Assembly (NCBI RefSeq): GCF_030253575.1
Contig: NC_080564.1
Location: forward strand, 5,686,501-5,750,500
DNA length: 64,000 bases
Source: Rhododendron vialii
Lineage: Eukaryota > Streptophyta > Magnoliopsida > Ericales > Ericaceae
Reading direction: 5' to 3'
Positions 34,048 to 44,074 of this stretch are shown in pieces. The notes under the pieces are model-generated. The model made no database searches, was not told where the DNA came from, and was given only the letters and a program-made list of their open reading frames with translations. A program made the translations under genes and the position numbers. Each line of letters begins with the position of its first letter. Position 1 is the stretch's first letter.

Positions 34048-34914
34048 TGTTGGAAAATGGAATTTTACCAAAGAGAATTTGGTGGGATCCACACCGCGTG
34101 AGGTGGGCCCTACAATAGTGAATAAATTTCATTAAAGATAAATGAGAAATTGTCTCATTATGGGAATTGGAAAAACCAAACGACATGTGTGCGCGTCGTC
34201 ACCAAACACCTAAATTAGACTGGGGCTGGAGTCAGCTCAGGATTCGTGGGCCTGCGACCTGTGGTTCGAGATCTGTGGTCTATGATCTAATCTACATTGG
34301 TTTGGAATTGATTGTGCTTTATTGGGTTTGTACCATTCGCGTTTGAATGGACCAGAATCAGTTGTGCACGACTGATTAACATTGGGTTGAATGCCAAGAA
34401 TAAAACCCACAATTTGATTATGGAATCAATTGCTACATTAATGGCTAGTTGTTGCAGTTTTCTCCAAAAATTGAATTCTCCGTATTCAATTCCCTATATT
34501 TAATGAGAATGCTCTTCCTCGTTTATATAAAGGAGTTCAGCTCATTTGTTACAAAAGACCAAGAAATCTAAAAAGTTTCTCCTTCTTCTTGAAATCCTTC
34601 TTCTAGAGAGAGAGTACAGACACAAATTGGTTCGACGGGCAGTCTACGGTGGTGCTTTGGCGGCTGAATGGGAACCGAGTCGACCCTGGGAGACAAACAC
34701 CGACACAACCTTCAGCACCGGTGAGGCGGCGAATTTGTCTTAAGGGCACCATTGAATAAAACGGGTCTTGGTTTGTAGTATCTCTATACCTTGCTTACAG
34801 CTTATGTTTATGTTTCATATTCTGTAATTCCGTTTCATGTAATATTCTGTTCGATTGTAAATTTCCAGAAATTAGTAAAATCGATTATTGTTTTTCGCAC
34901 TATATTTTCCTACA
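34048..34914 (+). mobile_element. Solo LTR inside UGT pseudogene, 867 bp
   Basis: It begins TGTTGGAAAATGG and ends TATTTTCCTACA. The 5-bp flanks are alike but diverged. TTTATATAAAGGAG near 34521 is the likely LTR promoter. UGT text breaks within ATGATGGC and resumes GGAGCAGCACATTAATGC. No internal region remains. A Copia-type fossil. Confidence 0.8.
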
Positions 34915-35179
34915 AGCGGAGCAGCACATTAATGCGCGGATGGTGGTGGAGGAGATCAAGGTGGGGTTGAGAGTTGAACAAGCAATGGGTCGGTGAGGGG
35001 TTTTGTGAAGTAGGAGGGTTTGGAGAAGATGGTGAGAGAGCTGATGGAGGGGGAGATGGGGAAGGAGGTAAGGAAGAAGGTGAAGGAGTATGGAGAGGCG
35101 GCGAGGAAGGCCATAGAGGTGGGAGGCTCGTCATGGCATTCATTGAACCAGCTCATTGGTGAGTTACAAGCTCTTTGAA

Positions 35180-36801
35180 GATAAGTATAGCTTAATTACT
35201 TCTTGTGGGATGCTTGTTTTGGAAACTTAATTGGCGAACAAAGAAGAAAGTGGAGTTTTAAGAGGCGGTTTGGATGATTAGAGAGGTGAGTCGTAAATGT
35301 TTGATTAAGACATTAATTTTCGATTGAATCTGTGTATTCATGTATTCAGTGAGAAAAAACTCTCTCTTAGAGAAAGAGAAATCAGTGGGTTTCTTTGTGT
35401 GTGAGTGAGAGAAAAAGAGAGAGTTGCTTTTTGTAATTTTTGTGTGAAATATGCTGTGTTTGAGTTCATGCTTGAAATTCTATCTCATCAACAACATTAA
35501 GAAGTGACAGTTAATATTTCTTTGTTGAGAAAGAAAATTTAACAAGGCCTTCCATAAATAAAGTTTACGGATGTCAATCTCGATCGTCTAAAAGTATTTT
35601 GAACAATTAGATTAAAAACAAACTATTAACGGTAAAAAATATTTATTACCAGTAATAGTTTAAAAATATGTCTCAACCGTTAATTGCCGAAATAGACTAA
35701 TAAGTTGCACGGAGCCATCTCTACCGTGAATAAGTTTCTCCCTTCTTTGTTTTTCTCTTGATGGGTTATATAAACCATGTTTTAAACGACTTGACCGCCT
35801 TACTATTAAGAAGCTTCTCATGCGTTTAAATGCTCGACACTCGTAGAAGCCGAGAGACACAAAGGCCTGCCACTACTGTATGAGAAATTTTTAGGTACAA
35901 ATAGGGTAGAGTCTACATGGTACCCGAGTGCACATCTGAGTCGTCCAAATTCCTTTGAACTATAGGATTTGAGAGAGAGGGAGATAGAGAGAGAAAGAAA
36001 GAAAGAAAGAAAGACAGTGGTCGGTTGAGGGGAAAATCTCGAGTGTTCGGATCTGAACCGTTCAAAACACATTTGGACGGCTCGGAATCATGGTCATTGT
36101 GACATGAAGATACGACAAGTTTTTCTCATTTATGACAGTTAATTTGTTGAAATGTACCCCTTTTTCCTATGAATTTTCATTCACAGTGTGCAATCATTTT
36201 GAAAATCCGAAAATAGAATAATAAACAACCAATATGGGACGGAAGGAATAGCATAAAACACTAAAGTTCAGAATGGCACAAACACAAGTGGACGCACAGT
36301 CAACTCTGAGTTTTCGAATCCATAGCAAACCTTTTAAATGGAGACCTTGCTTTTATTCACAAATAAATTATTAAGTGACTAATAAAATAATGTCTTTTGT
36401 TAATGTATGCTCCCTTGGACACATGTTAATAGAGTGATTATTCAGTGCCACCGCTACGTACTACTTCAGGAGAGCACCCAAAAACAATTCATAATTTCTC
36501 AATGTTAATAGCCATTGAACGAATTCAACTACACCCACTAATGTACCCTTTTAAAGCACACGATAAAAGTACGTAGTACATTCCTTCAAATCGACTGGGT
36601 TCCTTCCATAATGTGGATGAAATGCCAACAACGGTTCCACTCTAATGATAAATCCCTCTTTTTAATGTCGTTCCATTGTAATTTGCCTTTTCAATTGTTC
36701 CACAAAATGCCAAGAACCGTTGTTTTTTTTTTTTTTTTTGTTAGTATTTCGTACCCAAGGTTGGTTACTCGAAATTTTTTTTTTCTTTTTGCAATAGTTT
36801 G
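35180..36801. other. Intergenic, UGT 3' flank then unique DNA
   Basis: 35180-35480 is homologous to the 3' flank of the intact UGT at 43425-43640. 35890-36115 is a decayed relative of the G-box MITE (TACATGGTACCCG, TCTGAACCGTTCAAAACACA). No gene is seen. Confidence 0.5.
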
Positions 36802-37365
36802 TGACGCAACGGAATTTACAAGAGAATAGTTAGCGTACTGTACAAAACGAGATATACACTCTAGTCCACGAGCAAACTTTGCGCACAAGAAAGAGAGACT
36901 CGTTTCTGAATATTATTGATGGAAAAACTGAATACGAAATTAGGTTAGAACTCCTTTTACAAGGCTTAACCCTAAAAACATGTCAAAAATAAAGAGTCCC
37001 GGAATTTGGAGAAACTACCAAAATTCAAAACGGGAAATAAAAACAAGACTTTCCCAACTAAAACCAACTTCTACGGAATTATACGCTAAGAATTATTAAC
37101 GAATTAAAACTTTCATAAAACAGTAAAAACTTCTAATTGAAGCCCTAAATGAAAAAATTGGGCCGAAATTCACCATTGGTCACAACTTAGAGTCGTGAGT
37201 CTTGATCGCAACGCGAAAATAAGTCAGTCCACCAAGTTCGGGCCCAATGTGAACTCGTCCAAATTTTGCCAATTCGAATAATCTGCAATTAACGTTTGTT
37301 TGGGCTTCCGACGCTTCGACTGGTCCAATTAATCCATAAAGTCAGCCGCTACTTGTTCTACATCA
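36802..37365 (-). mobile_element. Solo LTR, 564 bp
   Basis: It starts TGACGCAACGG and ends TTCTACATCA, between perfect 5-bp duplications GTTTG (36797-36801 and 37366-37370). On the minus strand it reads TGATGTAGAAC onwards, with a TCAATAATATTCAGAAAC-type stretch near its end, a style seen in Gypsy LTRs. One LTR only. Confidence 0.7.
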
Positions 37366-37495
37366 GTTTGTTGGTTTTTCTTTGTCTTTCATATCTGATT
37401 TGTGTATATTCAGTCATTAATCTACTTTTGAGAAGTTAGAGCCCTTTGTTTGATTTGTCTATATTCAGTCAATTTAGTCTTTTTGTGGTGCCAAT

Positions 37496-37501
<6 letters not shown>

Positions 37502-37546
<45 letters not shown>
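37502..37546. repeat. (TA)n microsatellite, left of fold-back element
   Basis: A pure TA run of about 45 bp. Shorter TA/TGTA text follows the element at 37931-37953. Confidence 0.95.
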
Positions 37547-37552
<6 letters not shown>

Positions 37553-37930
37553 CAGTCCGTCTCCCGTAAGGACCACCTCATTTTAATAAAATGCGGACCT
37601 CCCTTTCCCGATTGAATTTCTATGATCCGAGCCGCTCAATGTGTTCAGAACGTGATTTTAAGGGTACCAGCGAGAAATCAATAAAAAAAATAACCGGGAA
37701 GGGCTTCATCCGAGCAGTTTTTGCTGTTTTTTATCGAACGGTTCTAACAAAAACTGCTCGGATGAAGCCCTTCCCGGTCATTTTTTTTGCCAATTTCTCG
37801 CGAGTACCCTTAAAATTACGTTCTGAACACATTGAGCGGCTCGGATCATCGAAATTCGATCGAAAAATGGGAGAAATAAGGAGGTCCGCATTTTAACTAA
37901 AATAAGAACTCCCTCATTTGAGACTGACTG
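37553..37930. mobile_element. Fold-back MITE seated in a (TA)n run, member 2
   Basis: A 378-bp inverted-repeat element. The ends are CAGTCCGTCTCCCGTAAGG and, read backwards, CAGTCAGTCTCAAATGAGG. The arms share GATCCGAGCCGCTCAATGTG and GAAGGGCTTCATCCGAGCAG with member 1 (18307-18685) and meet near 37740. The same length, arms and TA seating define one family. Confidence 0.85.
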
Positions 37931-39150
37931 TATGTATGTATATATATATATAGAAAAGTCACATTGCTAACCACGTCAGTTGGTATCAAAACGCTGTAAC
38001 TTTTGCCGTGCCCGGTGCCCCGTAGCAGCCTCTAACATGAAACTGAAAATAAATCCACAATTATTATAAGTTGAACTCAATTAATCGCCAAATACAAAGT
38101 CAATAATAATTAGTAATATAACAAAATCATCGGAATCGAAATTGCGAAGTAGCGTGAACAATGAACATGCGACAGCGTTTCTTATTAATTAGCTATTAGG
38201 AGTAGTAATTAATACTATAAAAAAAGTCAAACACAAACTCATACGCAATGGATTAAAAAATAATCTCAAAGTTCAACGGTACGTGGTATCATGTCCCTAT
38301 CACAACCTAGTTTTATCAATATGCATGTACCTAAATAGTTGTCCAGTATTTTCTACCCTCCCAAACAGTGGCGCGGAACTAGAATTTTAACCTGACGGTT
38401 TAGACGTTTAGTAGGCATATATTTTTTATCGGAAAGTAAACTTATTATATCATAAGGTTTTTGTTTTTCAATTTATTTCATTTGTACATAAAATAATTCT
38501 TTAAGCTACATCAACTATTACGTGCTTATTTTTTATTTATGAAAAAAATTGAGAATTAAGAATATAAAATAACCGATTTTTATCAAATAATTATCAATAA
38601 TATTTAAAATCAGATATATACAAAATAAAAATTTTAAAATTTGAACACTGGGAGAGCTAGAGCCGAAGGAACCGAGGCCCGGGAGCCAACATAACTTTGC
38701 CCCTGCTCCCACATCAGTAGGTACGTAAGCAGACCCATACCTACAAGTACTCCTCGCTGCTGTAGGCAGTGCAACAAACCGACGTCAGTTGGGACGTCAT
38801 TTTGGGGCCAAGTCAGGTTTCATCATAACGGTTCATATTTGCGAAATAATCTTTGCGTTTTGATATCTGTTGAGGTCGAATCAAGAAAATAATATTGTTG
38901 AATGATCTTGTCACCAAGTCTTTCAATATTAACAATTCAGATCACTGTAATGCTAGACAAATGTTTAATTTTTCTTTAAAATTCACTCAGCGCTTAGGAT
39001 TCTAAATTCTGAAATAAAAAATTTAAAAAGACTAGTTGCTTAGAATTATTTCATTGAAGTGGTATTTTGTATTTTACAAACCACTTGAATAGTTATTCCA
39101 AAATTGTTGAACAACTCAAATTATTTATGTGATGCAGTGGGCCCCAAACA

Positions 39151-39188
<38 letters not shown>

Positions 39189-39239
39189 GAGGAGGAGGAG
39201 GACTTGGCCCAAAATGACCTTCAAAATGGAAAAATAATT
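37931..39239. other. Intergenic, no gene seen
   Basis: AT-rich. It contains a (GA)n/(GGA)n run at 39154-39200 and no supported gene. Confidence 0.45.
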
Positions 39240-39440
39240 CAGCGTTTTGTGGGTATATCCCACGTAGTACCTGCTCGGCACATTTAGATCATTCAATACA
39301 CTTTTAGACTGTTCAGATTGAAACTCTCTCTCCTCTCACCTTAACACTTTCTCTCTTCAAATCGAAGCCGTCCAAAAATACAATAGATGATTCGGATGCA
39401 TCGAGTGAGTACCACATGATACCCAACAGCAACGAGCGGT
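39240..39440. mobile_element. G-box MITE family, copy 3 (decayed)
   Basis: TATATCCCACGTAGTACC and GCTCGGCAC at the left, TCTCTCTCCTCTCACC in the middle and TACCACATGATACC at the right match the element at 28880-29099, but both G-boxes have been lost by base changes. Confidence 0.55.
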
Positions 39441-39703
39441 CCTCGCTACAGGACCCGGAGTGCATCTAAGGATAGGAGCTTCTCTCCTCCAACTACTTGG
39501 GGAAAGAGTCCTTTGATTGGCGGTCAAACTAAGAATACATTTTCACGTACTCCTATAAGTTTTTAGTACAGTACTATTTTATTACACTTTGAACCTTAAT
39601 AATAGGTCAGTGCACTATTTGTGGCATTTTCAACAAGTAAAACCACCTTTATACTTCACATGAAGACCCATTTCGGTTATGTTTAGATTTGATAAGAATG
39701 TAT

Positions 39704-40405
39704 GGGCTCGTTTGGATGCGGGATTAAGTTTGGAGGTGTTATGTAATAAGGGGGGATTGGATAGTATGGGGTATTATTTAATAAGGGATGGCCCACATTG
39801 ATATGATGTTTATGGAGGGGGTATTAAATAGTAGGTAGTTTGGATAAGGTATTAGAGAAGGGGGATTAAATAATACTTTGTTTGGATGGAGGACTAATAT
39901 GGGGTATAAGAAAGGGCGATGATGTAAAAAGTTATTAAATGACTCTTTTGCCCTTGTACAATATTAAATTTTCATTAAATTAAATATAAAATTACAAAAT
40001 TCAATGAAATTAATTAATTTAATAAGTATAAAAAATTAAATTTTGTATTGAAGTGTTTTTTTATAAATTTATTTTTTTTAAGTGCTCGTAATACCCTTCT
40101 TTAATTTATATTTATAATTTACTTATATATGCATTTTAATTGATCGAGGGTGGGATGTATAATTAATAGCTCATGTGCATGTGTGCAGTGTGGTGCACAC
40201 AATAATTTTCCTTCCCTTGTTCTTATCGAACCCAGGTCTCCTGACTCACCCATTGTTTTTACTTTGTATCACCGGTGAGAGAGAGAGAGAGAGAGAGAAG
40301 AAGAAGAAGACGAAGAAGCAGCAGCCCTCCATTGTCTGCCACCGCTCGCCGCCTTTCACCTCCAATCTCGCCTTCTCTCCTTCGCCGGTCCTAGGTACTT
40401 AGATC

Positions 40406-40457
<52 letters not shown>

Positions 40458-40885
40458 TGAGGGTTTTCAAAATTTGGGGTTTGAAATTCGAAATTGGTGG
40501 TTATTACAATTTTTCAGTTGTGGTGGCGTTTTGTGGTGGCTCTGGTGGTTGTGGGGTGATATCCGATTGCTTGTGATCTGTGGTTTTGGTGAAGAATTGT
40601 GACAAGAAATGAGTTCCTCATGGTGGAAAAGGGGGGTGGAAAAGGGGGATTAGGAGGGGTAGATTCGTCCGAAAAAGAGGGAATTTGGGGGGATTCGACA
40701 GCAACTGGTGGAGGGTAGCCCATGGCTAACACCCCCTCAGCCGGTGTTAGCTGGTGTAGTGGAATCCTCTGATTAGAGAATACCCCCTCCCTTTTGGGAT
40801 CCCAAACGGGGTATAAGGTGGGTCCTATGTGTTAAAAGGGTGGATAACATAACACCCCTTTACAATACCCCATCCAAACAGGCCC
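39704..40885. mobile_element. TIR element of 1.18 kb with gene-leader-like core
   Basis: Left end GGGCTCGTTTGGATG; the right end read backwards is GGGCCTGTTTGGATG; both are flanked by TAT. Matching GGGGTATT/ATACCCC text extends both arms. The core (40270-40700) has a GA run, GAAGAAGAAGACGAAGAAGC, a CCTAG|GTACTT donor-like site, a 46-bp (TC)n run and GGTGGTTGTGG, resembling the 5' leader and first intron of a plant gene. No transposase is seen. It is likely a non-autonomous Harbinger-type element; TAT is not its classic TWA target. Confidence 0.55.
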
Positions 40886-41114
40886 TATATGGAGTATTCT
40901 AAGCCCAACCCAACCACCAATCAATCAATCAATCGGGCTATCAATTTAAGATCCAAATTTTAAGGGAGAGAGATTGTGATAATAAATCCTCACCATCCTT
41001 CCATTTAGAAGGAAGTAAACAACATACTGATTTTTATTTATTTTTTATTATAGCTCTCAAGTTAGGGAGAGAATGGGAGGTTTAAAACAATTAAGTGAAA
41101 AAGTCAATGCGAGT

Positions 41115-41229
41115 ATATATAAATTATAATCGAAAGTCTACACCATATTATATGTGGACACACACACACATATATATAATCGAAAGTCTACACCATATTA
41201 TATGTGGACACACACACATATATATATAT
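41115..41229. repeat. ~60-bp tandem duplication with (CA)n/(TA)n
   Basis: AATCGAAAGTCTACACCATA occurs twice (about 41129 and 41188), each followed by TTATATGTGGACACACACAC. Confidence 0.85.
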
Positions 41230-41389
41230 GCCCAACAAATCTAGACACAATAATTTTTGGAGTTGTATTCTAAATTTGTGTTTCTAACATTATTTAATTG
41301 TAAAACCATCAAAGAAAATATTATTCCATTGCAATCAGACCGTTCATAGATAAATTGAATGCAGTTACCAAAACCCATTAGCTAATTAA

Positions 41390-41392
<3 letters not shown>

Positions 41393-41466
<74 letters not shown>
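41393..41466. repeat. (GA)n microsatellite, 74 bp
   Basis: A pure GA run, 100 bp upstream of the TATA block of the UGT at 41654. Confidence 0.95.
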
Positions 41467-41469
<3 letters not shown>

Positions 41470-41565
41470 CATTAGTGAAAACTTATTATGCTGGTCTTCT
41501 ATTGCACCTAGTCAACGCAGAGATACATCAATCCCACAGAAATGATCGACAGTTATCAAAACCCA

Positions 41566-41573
41566 TTAAATAG
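41566..41573 (+). promoter_or_regulatory. TATA-like box of third intact UGT
   Basis: TTAAATAG in the array-wide block (GACAGTTATCAAAACCCA before it, GCACTCGAGAGGA after it), 81 bp before the ATG. The added distance compared with copy 1 is mainly the (GA)n leader at 41613-41653. Confidence 0.5.
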
Positions 41574-41610
41574 CACTCGAGAGGAGGGAATCACCTTATC
41601 ACGAACACAC

Positions 41611-41612
<2 letters not shown>

Positions 41613-41653
<41 letters not shown>
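41613..41653. repeat. (GA)n leader of third intact UGT
   Basis: A GA run of about 41 bp that ends at the start codon. It matches the shorter GA leaders of the other UGT copies. Confidence 0.9.
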
Positions 41654-41658
<5 letters not shown>

Positions 41659-43051
41659 TGCCTCTACGTTTTCTTCCAGACCTCACATAGTTCTATTTCC
41701 ATTCATGTCCAAAGGCCATACCATCCCACTTCTCGACCTTTCCCGACTCCTCCTCCATCGCAACATCACCGTCACTGTTTTCACTACCCCAGCAAACCGA
41801 CCCTTCATCTCTGACTCTCTCTCCGGCACAGATGCCTTTATCGTCGAGCTTCCTTTCCCACAGAACATCGAAGGGGTACCCGCCGGGGTAGAGAGCACCG
41901 ACAAGCTCCCTTCCATGTCCCACTTCGTCTCCTTCGCTACCGCCACAAAACTCATGCAACCCAACTTCGAAACAGTACTTAAGACTCTCCCCTGTATTAC
42001 TAGCATCATATCCGACGGATTCCTATGGTGGACCCAACAATCTGCGGAAAAATTTGGAATTCCTCACCTTGTTTCTTACGGGATGAACAACTACTCATGG
42101 GCTATGTATGATGCCGTTAAGAAGAAAGGCCTACTTTCGGGACCCGAGCTAGATGATGAACCGTTCGTCGTGACCAACTTCCCGTGGATCAAGCTCACTA
42201 GGAACGACTTTGAGGAAAATTCTCGTGAGCCGAAGGGCCCTTACAAGGACTTCCTTACAGAGATTTTCATCGCAACCTCAAAAAGCTATGGTATAGTTAG
42301 CAACACTTTCTACGAACTCGAGGCATTATACGTAGAATATTGCAATCGCCGTGAGTCTGTACCCAAGTCGTGGTGTATAGGGCCCTTATGCTTGGCAGAA
42401 CCGCTGATGACCAAACCTCCGTCCTACCAAAAGCCCACTTGGCTACAATGGCTCGACCAAAAACTAGCCGAGGGCAGTGGGGTTCTCTATGTCGCGTTTG
42501 GGACTCAAGCAGAGATATCTTCACAGCAGTTGCACGAAATAGCGATCGGTTTGGAGGAATCAAAAGTAAACTTTTTGTGGGTGACGAGGAAGATTGGGCC
42601 GGAACTTGACGATGGGTTTGAAGAGAGAGTGAAGGAGAGAGGGCTGGTGGTGAGAGAATGGGTTGACCAGAGGGCTATTCTAAGACACGAGAGTGTCCGA
42701 GGATTTCTGAGTCATTGTGGTTGGAACTCGGTGTTGGAGAGCATATGTGCCAAGGTTCCGATTCTGGCTTGGCCGATGATGGCGGAGCAGCACATTAATG
42801 CGCGGATGGTGGTGGAGGAGATCAAGGTGGGGTTGAGAGTTGAAACAAGCAATGGGTCGGTGAGGGGTTTTGTGAAGTGGAAGGGTTTGGAGAAGATGGT
42901 GAGAGAGCTGATGGAGGGTGAGATGGGGAAGGAGGTAAGGGAGAAGGTGAAGGAGTTTGGAGAAGCAGCGAAGAAGGCCATGGAGGAGGGAGGCTCGTCA
43001 TGGCATTCATTGAACCAGCTCATTGGTGAGTTACAAGCTCTTTCGAGATAA
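41654..43051 (+). CDS. UDP-glycosyltransferase, UGT90A-like (copy 3)
   Basis: Intronless 465-residue enzyme, last intact member of the array. His22 (SKGHTIPLL) and Asp121 (IISDGFLWW) form the catalytic pair, and the PSPG box runs from Trp336 to Gln379 (WVDQRAIL to MMAEQ, with HCGWNS). Differences from the other two: Asp in LLDLS after the His loop, a two-residue deletion after NDFEE (NSREPKGP), the extra Arg in CNRRES, and KIGPELDDGF in place of KSESELD. The first three are in or near the acceptor-binding half. The broken copy at 32339 shares most of these, so the two form a sub-lineage. The start is fixed by alignment and lies directly after the GA leader. No lesion is seen. Confidence 0.95.
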
Positions 43052-43067
43052 ATAATCCATTTGGATT

Positions 43068-43384
43068 ATTTTTTTTGTCCTTGTTCAATTTTTTTTTTGA
43101 ATTTATTAGTTTTTTGTCAATTTTTTGTGAAATATTGCTTCGTGATAATGAGAGAAATCTAAAAAATTAAAAGTTATGGTCTAAACCCTTTTTTTAATAA
43201 AGACTAATAGTATAAGTCAATAAGCAAAACAAATTCGTCCTTATTCAAAAACATTTGGATTTTGATGTCTAAGTTTTTAACTTTTTAGATTTCTCTCGTC
43301 ATGATGACAAAATAATCCGCAAAAAATCGACGCAAAATTAATAAATGTGAAAAAAATATGAATAATGACAAAAAAAAATAAACG
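43068..43384. mobile_element. Fold-back MITE in UGT 3' flank, ~317 bp
   Basis: The left arm (TTTTTTTTGTCCTTGTTCAA, later GAGAGAAATCTAAAAAATTA) is repeated inverted in the right arm (TTTTTAGATTTCTCTCGTCA, later TGACAAAAAAAAATAAA). It separates the stop codon at 43051 from flank sequence that directly follows the stop in the paralogue at 35179. A one-armed relative lies at about 55720-55900 (GGACAAATAAAAAAAAGTC). Confidence 0.65.
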
Positions 43385-43717
43385 TCGTCGACTTTACTTA
43401 TGTAGCTAGCCAAAACAGGCATTGTTGTGGGATGCTTGTGATGGAAAGTCGGGGGAACAAAGAAGAAAGTGAAGTTCTAAGGTGGATGTATTGGGTGTTG
43501 TTTGGTCGTTATTTATTGGAGAGTTATTTAACTAGTGGTTTCTTTGTGTGTGAGAGCAAAAAAGAGAACTGCTCTTTGTAATTTTCTGTGACAGTGTCAA
43601 ATATATCATGTTTGAGTTGTGTGTGTAGTCTTTATATCCTATTATTATGTACAAGTGTCTTTCTTGGCGGATCACGGGATCATCGATTAATAGTAGAGAC
43701 ATGTATATTAAAAGACA

Positions 43718-43817
43718 GAAACTGATTTTGGCGCTTCAACTTTTATTGATGGTGCTCCATTTTTCACGTCAAAAGTGGAGCGCCATCAGTAAAAAATGAA
43801 GTGCGAATATCAAAATC
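43718..43817. mobile_element. Mutator-like MITE, ~100 bp
   Basis: AAACTGATTTTGGCGCTTCA at the left and TGAAGTGCGAATATCAAAAT at the right are inverted copies, with TGGTGCTCCATTTTT / AAAAGTGGAGCGCCA inside. It belongs with 46195-46381 and 53100-53201. The flanks TTAAAAGAC and CTAATAGAC are similar but not identical. Confidence 0.55.
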
Positions 43818-44074
43818 CTAATAGACTTGCAAGAACAAAGCTAGGTTGAGATCCATATGCAAAATGCCGTACAAGCTGAGGCTAAAAGTCATTCTCATGA
43901 CCACTTGAAAAATAACAATGTTCTCAATTATTACGAAGTGAGAGATCTGATGAGAAGCTAACATAAACTGCTCAATCAAAAATTAATCAAAAGGAACAAC
44001 AACAAAAAAAGAGAAGAAAAAAAACACTAAAAGATAGTTGGTAGAGATCCGTAGATCCATCATCACTAAAGCCT

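Larger units (their letters stand above)
32339..35179 (+). pseudogene. UGT90A-like pseudogene split by two solo LTRs
   Basis: Three UGT pieces in order. 32339-32720 encodes the N-terminal ~127 residues (RPHIVLFPFMSKGHTVPLLL, IISDGILWW with the catalytic Asp). 33293-34047 carries the middle, reading well from NFPWIKLSRNDFEEPLNSRE to the PSPG start (WVNQRVIL), with a stop at 33961 inside the PSPG box and further damage (HCGWNS became HCGWNSVSENV). 34920-35179 holds the C-terminal domain after EQHINARM, with its own frame break near 34979. The two gaps are exactly filled by solo LTRs. Its closest relative is the intact gene at 41654 (shared CNRRESxPKSW, KTGPELD/KIGPELD and 3' flank TTTCTTTGTGTGTGAG). 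Confidence 0.9.

Noticed and set aside
40175-40402. 75-codon frame with GEREREREK stretch
   Set aside because: It crosses a GA run inside a TIR element; more like an untranslated leader.
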